Source: Nonomuraea cavernae
GTDB taxonomy: Bacteria > Actinomycetota > Actinomycetes > Streptosporangiales > Streptosporangiaceae
Assembly (NCBI RefSeq): GCF_014646355.1
Contig: NZ_BMNH01000002.1
Location: 478,893-542,892, forward strand
DNA: 64,000 nucleotides
Direction: 5' to 3'
Made by a program: the position numbers and the translations under genes. Every line of letters begins with the position of its first letter. Position 1 is the stretch's first letter. Positions 16,700 through 26,261 of the stretch are shown in pieces. The notes beneath the pieces are model-generated. The model did not search any database. It was given only the letters and a program-made list of their open reading frames with translations, and was not told where the DNA came from.

Positions 16700-18481
16700 G
16701 TGGACCTGAGATTCCGCGACGCCGAACCCACCGCCGAGGAGCGCGCGGCGGTCGACGCGCTGCTCGGGCCGCCCGCCACCGCCTGGGACGGCGGCGCCCG
16801 GACCGCGACCGACCTGCGCTTCGCCGCCCGCGCCGAGCCCGCCCGTGACCTGCTGCTGCCCGCGTTGCACGCGGTCAACGACCGGGTCGGCTGGATCAGC
16901 GAGGGCGCGCTCGACTACATCTGCCGCCGCCTGACCGTCCCGCCCGCCGAGGCGTACGGGGTGGCCTCGTTCTACTCGCTGCTGGCGCTCGAACCCCGTC
17001 CCCCGCGCGTGCTGCACGTCTGCACCGACCTGGCCTGCCAGGCCAAGGGCGCGCAGGACGTACGGCGGCGCGTCGAGGAGCGGCTCGGCGCGCCGGGCGG
17101 CTCCTGGCAGCCCAGCCCGTGCCTCGGCCTGTGCGAGCGGGCCCCGGCCGCGCTCGCCCTCACGGCCGGCGAGTCCCCGGCCGCGACGGTGTACGGCCCC
17201 GCCGACCCGGACGTTCTCGCGGACGCCGCCGAGCCGGCGGAGCCTCCGGTGGAGGCGGCGGTGCCGCAGGCCGGGCAGCCCGGCCTGGTGCTGCTCCGGC
17301 GCATCGGGGTGGTGGACCCGGCGAGCCTCGACGACTACCGGGCCAGTGGCGGCTACGCGGCCCTGCGCAGGGCCTTCCGGCTCGGCCCGGCGGGTGTGAT
17401 CCGCGAGGTTCTGGAGTCGGGCCTGGTGGGGAGGGGCGGCGCGGCCTTCCCGACGGGCCGGAAGTGGGACGCCACCGCCCGCCAGCCCGACCATCCGCAC
17501 TACCTGGTGTGCAACGCCGACGAGAGCGAGCCGGGCACCTTCAAGGATCGCGTGATCATGGAAGGCGACCCGTACGCGCTCATCGAGGCGATGACGATCG
17601 CCGCCTACGCCACCGGCTGCGCCAAGGGATACCTCTACATCAGGGGCGAGTATCCCCGGGCGACCCGGCGGCTGGAGCACGCGATGGCGACGGCCCGCAC
17701 CCGGGGCCTGCTCGGCGCGGACATCCTCGGCCAGGGCTTCTCCTTCGACATCGAGCTGCGCAGAGGCGCCGGGGCCTACATCTGCGGCGAGGAGACGGCC
17801 ATCTTCAACTCGATCGAGGGCTTCCGGGGCGAGCCGCGCAGCAAGCCGCCGTTCCCGGTGGAGAAGGGCCTGTTCGGCAAGCCCACGGTCGTCAACAACG
17901 TGGAGACGCTGGTCAACGTGCTGCCGATCCTCGAGCACGGCGCCCAGGCCTACGCGGCGACCGGCACGAAGGACTCCACGGGCACCAAGCTGTTCTGCGT
18001 CTCGGGCAACGTCGACCGGCCGGGCATCTACGAGCTGCCGTTCGGCGCGACGCTGAGGGAGCTGCTGGACCTCGCCCGGCCGGAGAGGCCGCTCAGGGCG
18101 GTGCTCCTCGGCGGCGCGGCCGGGGCGTTCGTGACGGACCTGGACATCCCGCTGACGTTCGAGGGCACCCGGCAGGCGGGCGCGACGCTCGGGTCGGGCG
18201 TGGTGCTCGCCGTCGACGACACCGTGGACCTGAAGAGCATGCTGCTGCGGATCGCGGAGTTCTTCCGCGACGAGTCCTGCGGCCAGTGCGTGCCGTGCCG
18301 CGTGGGCACCGTACGCCAGGAGGAGGCCCTGCACCGGCTGTCCGGCCGGGTGAACCAGCGCGACCTGGTGCTGCTGCGCGAGGTCGGCCAGACCATGCGG
18401 GACGCCTCGATCTGCGGCCTCGGACAGACCGCGTGGAACGCGGTGGAATCAGCCATCGACCGCTTGGGGGTGTACAAGTGA
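16700..18481 (+). CDS. NAD-dependent formate dehydrogenase, NuoE-NuoF fusion subunit
   Basis: A 593-residue fusion. Residues 50-150 form the thioredoxin-like NuoE domain with [2Fe-2S] ligands Cys108, Cys113, Cys141 and Cys145. Residues 200-593 are NuoF: FMN/NADH-binding GRGGAAFPTGRKW and NADESEPGTFKDR, GAGAYICGEETA, then the [4Fe-4S] ligands Cys527, Cys530, Cys533 and Cys572. It is the diaphorase arm that passes electrons from formate to NAD+. GTG 16700 follows the catalytic-subunit stop by four bases, and its own stop overlaps the next start (GTGA). Separate FdsG and FdsB genes are the usual arrangement in proteobacteria; here they are one protein. Confidence 0.9.
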   Translation: MDLRFRDAEPTAEERAAVDALLGPPATAWDGGARTATDLRFAARAEPARDLLLPALHAVNDRVGWISEGALDYICRRLTVPPAEAYGVASFYSLLALEPRPPRVLHVCTDLACQAKGAQDVRRRVEERLGAPGGSWQPSPCLGLCERAPAALALTAGESPAATVYGPADPDVLADAAEPAEPPVEAAVPQAGQPGLVLLRRIGVVDPASLDDYRASGGYAALRRAFRLGPAGVIREVLESGLVGRGGAAFPTGRKWDATARQPDHPHYLVCNADESEPGTFKDRVIMEGDPYALIEAMTIAAYATGCAKGYLYIRGEYPRATRRLEHAMATARTRGLLGADILGQGFSFDIELRRGAGAYICGEETAIFNSIEGFRGEPRSKPPFPVEKGLFGKPTVVNNVETLVNVLPILEHGAQAYAATGTKDSTGTKLFCVSGNVDRPGIYELPFGATLRELLDLARPERPLRAVLLGGAAGAFVTDLDIPLTFEGTRQAGATLGSGVVLAVDDTVDLKSMLLRIAEFFRDESCGQCVPCRVGTVRQEEALHRLSGRVNQRDLVLLREVGQTMRDASICGLGQTAWNAVESAIDRLGVYK

Positions 18482-19320
18482 TCCCGCTGCAGCCGCCCCG
18501 CCGGCTCGTCGACGTCCAGATCGACGGCGAGACCGTACGGGTGCCCGAAGGCTCGACCATCCTCGACGCCTGCGCGGCGGCCGGGAAGGACGTCCCGACC
18601 CTCTGCCACGGCGACACGCTCACCCCGAAGAACGCCTGCCGGGTGTGCGTCGTCGAGGTCGAGGGGGCGCGGACGCTGGCTCCCGCCTGCTCGCGGAAGG
18701 TCGAGGCCGGCATGTCCGTCGGCACCGGCACCGAGCGGGCCAGGCAGAGCCGCAAGGTGGTGCTCGAACTGCTCGGCTCGTCGGTGGACCTGTCGACGAC
18801 GCCGCGCGCCGCCGAGTGGATCGAGGAGTACGGCGCCGAGCCGGACAGGTTCGGCGACGACGCGGCCACGGTCGAGCAGCCCGTCAAGGTGGACAACGAC
18901 CTCTACGTGCGCGACTACGGCAAGTGCATCCTGTGCTACAAGTGCGTCGACGCCTGCGGTGACCAGTGGCAGAACACCTTCGCCATCGCGGTCGCGGGCC
19001 GGGGCTTCGACTCGACGATCTCCACCGAGTTCGACGCCCCGCTCACCGACTCGGCCTGCGTCTACTGCGGCAACTGCGTCGAGGTCTGCCCGACCGGGGC
19101 ACTGTCGTTCAAGTCGGAGTTCGACATGCGCGCCGAGGGCACCTGGGACGAGTCGCGGCAGACCCAGACCACCACGATCTGCAGCTACTGCGGGGTCGGC
19201 TGCAACCTGACCCTGCACGTGCAGGAGAACAAGATCGTCAAGGTGACCTCGCCGCACGACAACCCGGTCACCCATGGCAACCTCTGCGTCAAGGGCCGCT
19301 TCGGGTACGGCTATGTCTAG
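18478..19320 (+). CDS. Formate dehydrogenase iron-sulphur subunit carrying the alpha N-terminus
   Basis: A 280-residue protein with four predicted clusters. A [2Fe-2S] ferredoxin domain has Cys43, Cys54, Cys57 and Cys71. Two [4Fe-4S] sets follow: Cys150/153/156/160 and Cys194/197/200/204. The last domain, [13 protein letters not shown] to [12 protein letters not shown], has Cys235/238/242/270 and is the canonical N-terminal cluster domain of formate dehydrogenase alpha subunits. The protein ends exactly where that domain would join the catalytic part, which is instead encoded two genes upstream. It links the molybdenum site to the NuoEF-like subunit. GTG 18478 overlaps the upstream stop, and its 3' end overlaps fdhD by eight bases. 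Confidence 0.9.
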   Translation: MIPLQPPRRLVDVQIDGETVRVPEGSTILDACAAAGKDVPTLCHGDTLTPKNACRVCVVEVEGARTLAPACSRKVEAGMSVGTGTERARQSRKVVLELLGSSVDLSTTPRAAEWIEEYGAEPDRFGDDAATVEQPVKVDNDLYVRDYGKCILCYKCVDACGDQWQNTFAIAVAGRGFDSTISTEFDAPLTDSACVYCGNCVEVCPTGALSFKSEFDMRAEGTWDESRQTQTTTICSYCGVGCNLTLHVQENKIVKVTSPHDNPVTHGNLCVKGRFGYGYV

Positions 19321-20176
19321 GGTCACCGTGCGGCGGCCGATCATGCGGATCAGGGAGGCGGCCCCCACCCACCGGATCGACTCCCTGGCCGCCGAGGAGC
19401 CGCTGGAGATCCGGGTCGACGGGGTGCCGCTGACCATCACCATGCGGACCCCGGGCGACGACTTCGACCTGGCCGCCGGTTTCCTGGTCAGCGAGGGGGC
19501 CGTCGGCTCGGCCGGGGACATCGCCGCGATCCGCTACTGCGCGGGCGCCACCCGGGAGGGGCTCAACACGTACAACGTGCTGGACGTCCAGCTCGCCCCC
19601 GGCGTCCCGCCGCCGGAGCCGCGCAACTTCTACACCCCCTCCTCCTGCGGCGTCTGCGGCAAGGCGTCGCTGGAGGCGGTCCGCTCGGTGGCCCGCTGGA
19701 GCGTCCGGGACGACCCGCTGGAGCTGACCCCGGCGACCGTCGCCGCGCTGCCCGATCGGCTCCGTTCGGCGCAGCGGGTCTTCGACCGGACCGGCGGGCT
19801 GCACGCGGCGGGCCTGTTCACGGCGGACGGCGAGCCGCTGTGCGTGCGTGAGGACGTCGGCCGGCACAACGCCGTGGACAAGCTGCTCGGCTGGGCGCTG
19901 CGCGACGGCCGGCTGCCGCTGCGCTCCACGGTGCTCATGGTGTCCGGCCGCGCCTCCTTCGAGCTGGTGCAGAAGGCGGTCATGGGCGGGATTCCCGCCC
20001 TGGCCGCCGTCTCCGCCCCCTCCTCGCTCGCGGCGGAGCTGGCCGCCGAGGAGGGGCTGACCCTGATCGGCTTCCTGCGGGGGGCGTCGATGAACGTCTA
20101 CACCGGCGAGAAGCGACTGAACGTCACTCCGGGCACCGGAAACGGCTCATCCGGTGCGGTGGCACCCACGGGGTGA
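19313..20176 (+). CDS. fdhD: Formate dehydrogenase accessory sulphurtransferase FdhD
   Basis: A 287-residue FdhD protein. The sulphur-transfer cysteines are in SSCGVCGK (Cys112 and Cys115), with [12 protein letters not shown] near residue 51, [15 protein letters not shown] near 180 and [13 protein letters not shown] near 208. FdhD delivers sulphur from a cysteine desulphurase to the molybdenum cofactor and is required for formate dehydrogenase activity. The ATG at 19313 overlaps the upstream gene by eight bases, so it is the last gene of the operon. A strong hairpin follows at 20181-20228. Confidence 0.92.
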   Translation: MSRVTVRRPIMRIREAAPTHRIDSLAAEEPLEIRVDGVPLTITMRTPGDDFDLAAGFLVSEGAVGSAGDIAAIRYCAGATREGLNTYNVLDVQLAPGVPPPEPRNFYTPSSCGVCGKASLEAVRSVARWSVRDDPLELTPATVAALPDRLRSAQRVFDRTGGLHAAGLFTADGEPLCVREDVGRHNAVDKLLGWALRDGRLPLRSTVLMVSGRASFELVQKAVMGGIPALAAVSAPSSLAAELAAEEGLTLIGFLRGASMNVYTGEKRLNVTPGTGNGSSGAVAPTG

Positions 20177-20180
20177 TGGC

Positions 20181-20228
20181 GGGATGCCGACCGGCGCGCC
20201 TGGCCCCCAGCCGCCGGATCGGCATCCC
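20181..20228 (+). terminator. Strong hairpin after fdhD
   Basis: The arms GGGATGCCGA (20181-20190) and TCGGCATCCC (20219-20228) pair perfectly. The stem continues with CCGGCG and CGCCGG after a one-base bulge, leaving a 15-base loop. It lies four bases after the fdhD stop and before the convergent gene at 20243, so it may end transcripts from both sides. Confidence 0.8.
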
Positions 20229-20242
20229 AACATCCCGTGAGC

Positions 20243-23200
20243 TCACTCGTCCGCGGTGTGGACGCTGCTCGCCAGGTGGGCCGCCTCGCCCCAGGGGCCG
20301 TTGCGCACCCGCCGGACCAGGTCGCGCCAGGGCTCCGCCCAGCCGCTCAGCGGACCGCATCGGGCGGCGAGCGCGATGGCCAGCAGGGCGCCCGTCTCGT
20401 TCCGGCCGGCCAGCCAGGCCGCGTGCGGCAGGATCCGGCCCGGGTCGACGCCGGACGCCGACCCGGCGAGGACGCGCCCCGCGTCGACCGCCACCAGAAC
20501 GCCGGCGGCTCCGTCCACCAGCGCGGCGAGCTGCGCACGGGGATCCGCCCAGTCCACCGAGGCCGCGACCAGCTCGGCTTCCAGGTGCGCGGGGAAGTCG
20601 CCGGCGACCTGCCGGACGACCGGCTCGACGGCTTCCCCTCCGGGTGACCGCCGCTCGTACAGGACACCCCGCTCGACGGCTTCCCCGCCGATCGGCAGCC
20701 ACTCGTCCAGGGTGTCCTGCTCGACGGCCCATCCGCTCGAACGGCGTTCGCGCAGGGCGCCCGCGATCGCGGCCAGCCGCTGGGCCGCCGGACGGTCGCG
20801 GTCGGCGCCGGCGTCGGGCTCGCCGGGAGCCGCGGCGAGAGCCCGCACCGTGGCCCGCAACTCCGCGACGCCCGTCCCGGAGCGGGCGCATCGCACCAGC
20901 CCTCGCGCCGCGACCCGCCAGTCGGCGGTCCGGGTCAGGTCGCCCGCGATCCCGGCCAGCCGGTCGACGGCGGCGGGCGTGTACCGCGCCCACCCGTCCA
21001 GCGCGCCGACCGCCGCCCGGCGCGTGACCGGGTCGTCCGACTCCGCCGCGGCGACGACCAGCTCCGCGTACCGGCCACGGAAACGTCCGGGCAGGTCCAG
21101 GGGGTGCGCGCCGAGCACCGGCGCGGCCGGGTCTCCCCCTCCCGCCACCACGTCCGCGAGCAGCGACCAGGCCGCCGGATCGTCGAGCAGCTCCCGGCAG
21201 GCCGAGGCGATCGCCGTCCGGACGTCGGGCCCCGCCCCGTCCCACAGCCGCCGCAGCAGGCTCGCCGTGTCCGGCGCCCGGTGCCCGGCGAGCAGGCGGA
21301 CGGCCTCCTTGCGCGCGGTCACCTTGCCCGCGGCGAGGATCGGGGTCAGCGCCGTCGTCAGCTCGCCGGGCGGCACGGACCGCGCGGCCCCGGCCGCCGC
21401 CGACACCGCCACGTGGGCGTCGTCACCGTACGCGCGGTCCAGCAGGAGGGTGAGCGCGTCCCGGGGGTGTCCGGTCCACGGCAGCGCGGTCAGCGCCGCC
21501 CGCCGCGTGAGGTCGTCGGGTGAGTTCAGGTAGCGGTCCAGCTCGCCGGACGGGACGGCCGGGATCCGCCCGATGATCTCGATCGCCATGGCCCGCTCGT
21601 GGCCGGGCAGCTCGGCGTCGTCCGCGATCCGGTGCAGCAGCCGCAGGCACGCCTCCCGCTGCCGCGCCGTCCACCGGCGCGCCGCGGCGCGGCTGACGTA
21701 CCAGACGCGCCGCAGGCCTGTCTGGGTGAAGCGGCCTCGCGGCGGCTGTTCGCCCAGCGCGGCGTCCAGCAGGTCGGTGCGGTGCCAGGCGATCGCCTGG
21801 AACACCTCGCGGAGCGTGACCATGGACGGGTCCATCGCCAGCAGTCCGGGCACCCGCTCGCCCCGGGTCCGCGGCGGCGCCAGCCAGTGCGCGACCGCCG
21901 TCCTGACGCTCCCCTCGCTCGCGGACGTCAGCGCCCGGGCCAGCGCCCGCCGCAGCTCGGGGATCGCGTGACCGCGCCGCCCCAGGGCACCGGCCAGCAG
22001 GAACGTGAGCTCGTGCCGGTCGTGACCGGCCTCCGCGGCCAGGAACGGGGCCACCCGGTCCACCAGCGCCGCCGCCTGGCCGGGACTCAGCACCCCGGAC
22101 AGGCGGCTCAGGTGGATCCGTCCCGTGTGCCGCGTGAGCCGGGCGAGGGTCCGCAGGGCGAACTCCAGCAGGTCCGCCTCATCCTGGGCGGCGCCGCTCC
22201 GCAGCACCTGGCCGGCCAGGCCGGTGAGCGCGTAGTCGGTCCCGCCGGAGCGGTCGCGGGCGGCGAGCGCGCCGTCGACCACCTGTTCCAGCGCCGGCAG
22301 GTGCGCGGGCACGAAAAGGCCGGCCGGGATCGCGGCCAGCGCCTCGACCGCGGCCAGCCGCACCGGGTCCTGCTCGTTGCGGAGCCGCCCCAGCGACTCC
22401 AGCAGGGCGGTGATCACCTCCGGGTCACGGCTCCGTCCCGCGCACGCGATCAGGTGCCGGTAGCCGAGGGCCCGGTCGCTCCCGTTCGAGCGCCGGGTCG
22501 CCGCCCGCAGCGCGGGCTCCGCCTCGCCGTACGGGAGGAATCCGGTCGTCTCCAGCAGGCGGGACGGGCTCTGCGCGACGGGCCTCAGCCGTGCCATCCG
22601 GCGGGCCTCGGCGGAGCGACGGTCCAGCGGCAGCACCTCCAGCAGCGGGCCGGACAGCTCGGCCCGGCCGAGGTCCGTGCCGGCCGTCGCCGCGTCGAAC
22701 ACGGCCTCCCTGCGGCTCGGCGGCAGCGCCCGCAGCAGGTCGGCCAGCCCCTCGTCGCCCTCCCCGGCCACGGCCGCCACCAAGCCCACCCCGGCGTCGC
22801 TCAGCGCGCTCAGCAGATCGTCGGCCGACCCCTGATCGTCCTCTCGGACCACGCGCCCCATTTCGCCCAGCTCGGCGTCGGCCAGCGCGCCCAGGCGGTC
22901 CCGGACGGCTCTCGACCGGAGCAGCGAGCGCAGCCACCCCGCGCGTCCGGAGACGAGGAACAGGGCGAGCGTGCGGCCGGGATCGGCCTCCAGCAGCCGG
23001 GCCACGCACCGCGCCGACAGCACGGGCGTCCAGTACGGCTCCAGCAGCGCGATCACGCGTTCCGGCGCCGCCGGCGCGGCGGCCTCGACACCCGCGGCGT
23101 GCCCCCTCCACCAGTCGTTCCGCAGGTGGTGCGGCAGCTCGGGCAGGACGTTCTCGGCGTGGGCGAGGACCGCGAGCGGGTGCCGCCTGCCCAGGCTCGC

Positions 23201-23710
23201 CCAGTTGCGCACCGCGTGCGCGAGGCCGTCCAGCTCCGCCGCGACGACCTCCGGGCGGCAGGCGACGAGCAGCCGGGCGGCCTCCCGCTCACCCCATCGT
23301 TCGCGGACCTGGCCGAGCAGCCGTTCCGCGAGATCGCTCCGGCCGTGACGCCGGATCGCCCGGTAGGCCGTGCTCCGGGCCTGCGTCGATCCCTCGCGCA
23401 CGATGCGTTCGATGACCTCGGCGGGAAGACCGAGGCGGACGGTCAGGGTGATGGCGTAACCGGCGACGTCCGGATCCGGGTCTCGCGTCGCCCGGACGAC
23501 GTGGGCGGTCTCTCCCGCCGCCGCTGCCAGGGTCAGGGCGGTGTGCCGTTCGTACGGGCCGCGCTCCGCGAGCTCGTCCAGCATCCCCCGCAGCTCGGGC
23601 CGCCCCGCCAGCCGGCGGCCGTGGTGGTGCAGCCGGTGGCGCCGCTCCTGGAAGGGCAGGCTCTCCATCTCGTCGAGCAGTTCGCCCGCGGATCCCGTCA
23701 GCTCATGCAT
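20243..23710 (-). CDS. Large HEAT/ARM-repeat protein, function unknown
   Basis: A 1155-residue soluble protein that appears to be almost wholly alpha-helical repeats. Many short helix pairs of HEAT type are visible, such as DLTRRAALTALPWTGHPRDALTLL, VTARKEAVRLLAGHRAPDTASLLRRLWD and DPVTRRAAVGALDGWARYTP. No enzymatic motif, signal peptide or membrane segment is seen. Such proteins usually act as scaffolds or binding platforms. Near the C-terminus a short duplication encodes two GGEAVE segments 16 codons apart (repeat GCTCGACGGCTTCCCC at 20623 and 20671). It starts 41 bp after the FAD monooxygenase stop on the same strand, so they may be co-transcribed. Specific function is unknown. Confidence 0.75.
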   Translation of the reverse strand: MHELTGSAGELLDEMESLPFQERRHRLHHHGRRLAGRPELRGMLDELAERGPYERHTALTLAAAAGETAHVVRATRDPDPDVAGYAITLTVRLGLPAEVIERIVREGSTQARSTAYRAIRRHGRSDLAERLLGQVRERWGEREAARLLVACRPEVVAAELDGLAHAVRNWASLGRRHPLAVLAHAENVLPELPHHLRNDWWRGHAAGVEAAAPAAPERVIALLEPYWTPVLSARCVARLLEADPGRTLALFLVSGRAGWLRSLLRSRAVRDRLGALADAELGEMGRVVREDDQGSADDLLSALSDAGVGLVAAVAGEGDEGLADLLRALPPSRREAVFDAATAGTDLGRAELSGPLLEVLPLDRRSAEARRMARLRPVAQSPSRLLETTGFLPYGEAEPALRAATRRSNGSDRALGYRHLIACAGRSRDPEVITALLESLGRLRNEQDPVRLAAVEALAAIPAGLFVPAHLPALEQVVDGALAARDRSGGTDYALTGLAGQVLRSGAAQDEADLLEFALRTLARLTRHTGRIHLSRLSGVLSPGQAAALVDRVAPFLAAEAGHDRHELTFLLAGALGRRGHAIPELRRALARALTSASEGSVRTAVAHWLAPPRTRGERVPGLLAMDPSMVTLREVFQAIAWHRTDLLDAALGEQPPRGRFTQTGLRRVWYVSRAAARRWTARQREACLRLLHRIADDAELPGHERAMAIEIIGRIPAVPSGELDRYLNSPDDLTRRAALTALPWTGHPRDALTLLLDRAYGDDAHVAVSAAAGAARSVPPGELTTALTPILAAGKVTARKEAVRLLAGHRAPDTASLLRRLWDGAGPDVRTAIASACRELLDDPAAWSLLADVVAGGGDPAAPVLGAHPLDLPGRFRGRYAELVVAAAESDDPVTRRAAVGALDGWARYTPAAVDRLAGIAGDLTRTADWRVAARGLVRCARSGTGVAELRATVRALAAAPGEPDAGADRDRPAAQRLAAIAGALRERRSSGWAVEQDTLDEWLPIGGEAVERGVLYERRSPGGEAVEPVVRQVAGDFPAHLEAELVAASVDWADPRAQLAALVDGAAGVLVAVDAGRVLAGSASGVDPGRILPHAAWLAGRNETGALLAIALAARCGPLSGWAEPWRDLVRRVRNGPWGEAAHLASSVHTADE

Positions 23711-23751
23711 GACGCCCGATTATGGCGAGACATCATCACATATGCCGCTGT

Positions 23752-25020
23752 TTATTGCCGGGCGGCTCCGTGCGCTCCGGTCGCGGGGCGCCTGGCGAAC
23801 GCCGGGGCGTGCTCGGGCCGCAGGCCGACGCCGATGAGGTAGGCGGGCACGTACGACAGCTGGGGGAACACCCGCAGCAGGGCCAGCAGGGCGCGCGGCG
23901 GGCCCGTGCGCCTGCCCGCGATGACCGGCACGGCGAGGATCTGGTGCATCAGCCGCTGCAGGCTCTGCACCAGGAAGGTCGGCAGCAGCCGGCGGGCGTG
24001 CACCCCGGCGAGCGCCTCGGGGGTGACCGTCCCGCGCCGCAGCGGCTCGGCGAGCAGCGTCGCGGCGGCCACCGCGTCCTGCACGGCCAGGTTGATGCCG
24101 ACGCCGCCGAGGGGTGACATGGCGTGTGCCGCGTCGCCGATGCACAGCAGGCCGTCACGGTGCCAGCGCCGCAGCCGGTCCATGCGCACGTCCAGGTGCT
24201 TGACGTCGTCCATCGACTCCAGGGCGTCCGTCCGGCCGGCCAGGGCGGGATTGATCTGCGCGATCTCGCGCCGGAAGCCGGTGATGCCGGCGGCCCGCAG
24301 CTCGGGATCGAGGCCCTTCCCGGCCAGGTAGCCGATCTGGAGGTGGGTCTCGCGCGGGATCACGACCATGATGCGGTTGCCGCCCAGCATCGGGGTGAGG
24401 GTGGCCGCCTCGTCCTCGGGCGTGCGCGGCAGCCGGAACCACCAGACGTCGAACGGCACCGGGAACTCCTTGGCGGGCAGCCCGGCCCGGCGGCGGGCCA
24501 TCGACCAGCGGCCGTCGCAGGCGATGGTCAGGTCGGCGCGGATCTCACCGGTCCGGCCGTCCTCGGTGCGGTAGCGGACCCCGGCGACCCGGTCGGCCTC
24601 GCGGATCAGGTCGGTCGCCTCGGTCCGCATCCGCAGGGTGAAGCCGGGCTCCTCCGCCGCCGCGTCGGCGAGCAGCGTGAGCAGGTCCCACTGCGGCACC
24701 ATCGCGATGTAGGGGTGGCGGACCTTGAGCCGGCGCAGGTCGCCGAAGACGACGCGACGGTTCTCGCCGACGGGGAAGGCGATCTCGTGGATCCGGTTCT
24801 GCGGGAGCTTGGCGAACCGGTCGCCGAGCCCGAGCTCGTCGAGCAGCCGCAGCGTCGACGGATGCACCGTGTCGCCGCGGAAGTCACGCAGGAAGTCGCC
24901 GTGCTTCTCCAGGACGGTCACCTCGACGCCGGCGCGGGCCAGCAACAGGCCCGACACCATGCCCGCCGGGCCTCCTCCGATGATGACGCAGGTCCCCTGA
25001 CCGCTCATCTTCATCACCAT
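23752..25020 (-). CDS. FAD-dependent monooxygenase (PHBH/UbiH-like)
   Basis: A 422-residue flavoprotein. The FAD-binding Rossmann motif CVIIGGGPAGMVSG is at the N-terminus, a DG motif (TIACDGRWSMAR) is near 170, and the second FAD motif CIGDAAHAMSPLGGVGIN is near 293. These are the signatures of aromatic-ring or related class A monooxygenases. The substrate is unknown. The start is uncertain: ATGs at 25020, 25014 and 25008 are all in frame, with only weak ribosome sites. It is the first gene of a short unit with the HEAT-repeat protein and is divergent from the aldo/keto reductase. Confidence 0.85.
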   Translation of the reverse strand: MVMKMSGQGTCVIIGGGPAGMVSGLLLARAGVEVTVLEKHGDFLRDFRGDTVHPSTLRLLDELGLGDRFAKLPQNRIHEIAFPVGENRRVVFGDLRRLKVRHPYIAMVPQWDLLTLLADAAAEEPGFTLRMRTEATDLIREADRVAGVRYRTEDGRTGEIRADLTIACDGRWSMARRRAGLPAKEFPVPFDVWWFRLPRTPEDEAATLTPMLGGNRIMVVIPRETHLQIGYLAGKGLDPELRAAGITGFRREIAQINPALAGRTDALESMDDVKHLDVRMDRLRRWHRDGLLCIGDAAHAMSPLGGVGINLAVQDAVAAATLLAEPLRRGTVTPEALAGVHARRLLPTFLVQSLQRLMHQILAVPVIAGRRTGPPRALLALLRVFPQLSYVPAYLIGVGLRPEHAPAFARRPATGAHGAARQ

Positions 25021-25193
25021 ATTTCATCGCCTGTTGAATAACTCCATCATGCGACCGCGCCTCCCCCCGGTCAACCCCACCCCCCGAACCGGCCCGAGGC
25101 CCATACCCCCGGCGAGCGGCGACAAGACCGCGCGCGACCGCCTCGGGTTCGGGCCTCCGGCGAGCGGCGAGCGTACCGATAGGGTGCTTTGTC

Positions 25194-26171
25194 ATGGAGC
25201 AGCGGGTGTTGGGGCGGACCGGACGGCGGGTGGGCGTGGTCGGGCTCGGCGCCTGGCAGCTGGGGGCCGACTGGGGTGACGTGAGCGAGGCCGACGCGTT
25301 CGCCGCCCTGGAGGCCGCCGCCGACGCGGGGGTGACCTTCGTCGACACCGCCGACGTCTACGGCGACGGGCGCAGCGAACGGATCGTCGGCCAGTTCGCC
25401 AAGGGGCGGCCGGAGCTCACCGTCGCCACCAAGATGGGCCGCCGGCTGGAGCAGGTGCCCGCCAACTACGTGATGGCCAACTTCCGCGCCTGGAACGAAC
25501 GCTCCCGCCGCAACCTCGGCGTCGACACCGTCGACCTGGTGCAACTGCACTGCCCTCCCACCCCGGTCTACTCGTCCGACGCCGTCTTCGACGCGCTCGA
25601 CACACTGGTCGAGGAGCAGAAGGTGGCCGCGTACGGAGTGAGCGTGGAGACGTGCGAGGAGGCGCTGACGGCGATCGCCCGGCCGGGCGTCGCGACCGTG
25701 CAGATCATCCTCAACGCGTTCCGGCTCAAGCCGCTGGATCGGGTGCTGCCCGCGGCCCGCGCGGCCGGGGTGGGCGTGATCGCCCGGGTGCCGCTGGCCA
25801 GCGGCCTGCTGTCCGGCCGCTACGACGAGCACACCGTCTTCGCGCCCGACGACCATCGCAGCTTCAACCGGCACGGCGAGGCGTTCGACGTCGGCGAGAC
25901 GTTCTCCGGCGTCGACTTCGCGACCGGGCTGGAGGCGGTCCGCGGGCTGGCGCCGCTGGTGCCCGAGGGGGCGACCATGGCGCAGTTCGCGCTGCGCTGG
26001 ATCCTTGACCAGCCAGGCGTCTCCGTCGTCATCCCCGGCGCCCGCAACCCGGCCCAGGCCGCGGCCAACGCTGCCGCCGCGGCGCTGCCGCCGCTCCCCC
26101 AGGCCACCCTGGCGGCCGTTCAGGCCGTCTACGACGAGCTGATCCGCCCGCGAGTCCACGACCGCTGGTAA
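25194..26171 (+). CDS. Aldo/keto reductase
   Basis: A 325-residue TIM-barrel reductase. The catalytic tetrad is visible as Asp51 and Tyr56 (DTADVYG), Lys80 (TKMG) and His119 (QLHCPP). The family C-terminus with RWILDQPGVSVVIPGARNPAQ binds the NADPH pyrophosphate. It would reduce an aldehyde or ketone; the substrate is not evident. A 14-bp direct repeat (CCGGCGAGCGGCGA at 25109 and 25157) lies in its upstream region and may be regulatory or chance. Its closest neighbour downstream is 90 bp away. Confidence 0.9.
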   Translation: MEQRVLGRTGRRVGVVGLGAWQLGADWGDVSEADAFAALEAAADAGVTFVDTADVYGDGRSERIVGQFAKGRPELTVATKMGRRLEQVPANYVMANFRAWNERSRRNLGVDTVDLVQLHCPPTPVYSSDAVFDALDTLVEEQKVAAYGVSVETCEEALTAIARPGVATVQIILNAFRLKPLDRVLPAARAAGVGVIARVPLASGLLSGRYDEHTVFAPDDHRSFNRHGEAFDVGETFSGVDFATGLEAVRGLAPLVPEGATMAQFALRWILDQPGVSVVIPGARNPAQAAANAAAAALPPLPQATLAAVQAVYDELIRPRVHDRW

Positions 26172-26261
26172 GGGGCACGGCGGACGCGATCTCTTAACAG
26201 GCGTCTTTACTCGGTGATGATCGAGGACTAACTTCTGAAGCAGCTCACTCAGGAGTGACAG

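Noticed and set aside
21599..23842. A 747-codon open frame antisense to the HEAT-repeat gene
   Set aside because: Low-complexity composition and no ribosome site; the HEAT frame has coherent repeats instead.
25109..25170. A 14-bp direct repeat (CCGGCGAGCGGCGA) as a possible attachment or CRISPR-like repeat
   Set aside because: Only two copies, GC-rich and without associated genes; may be chance or a minor regulatory element.
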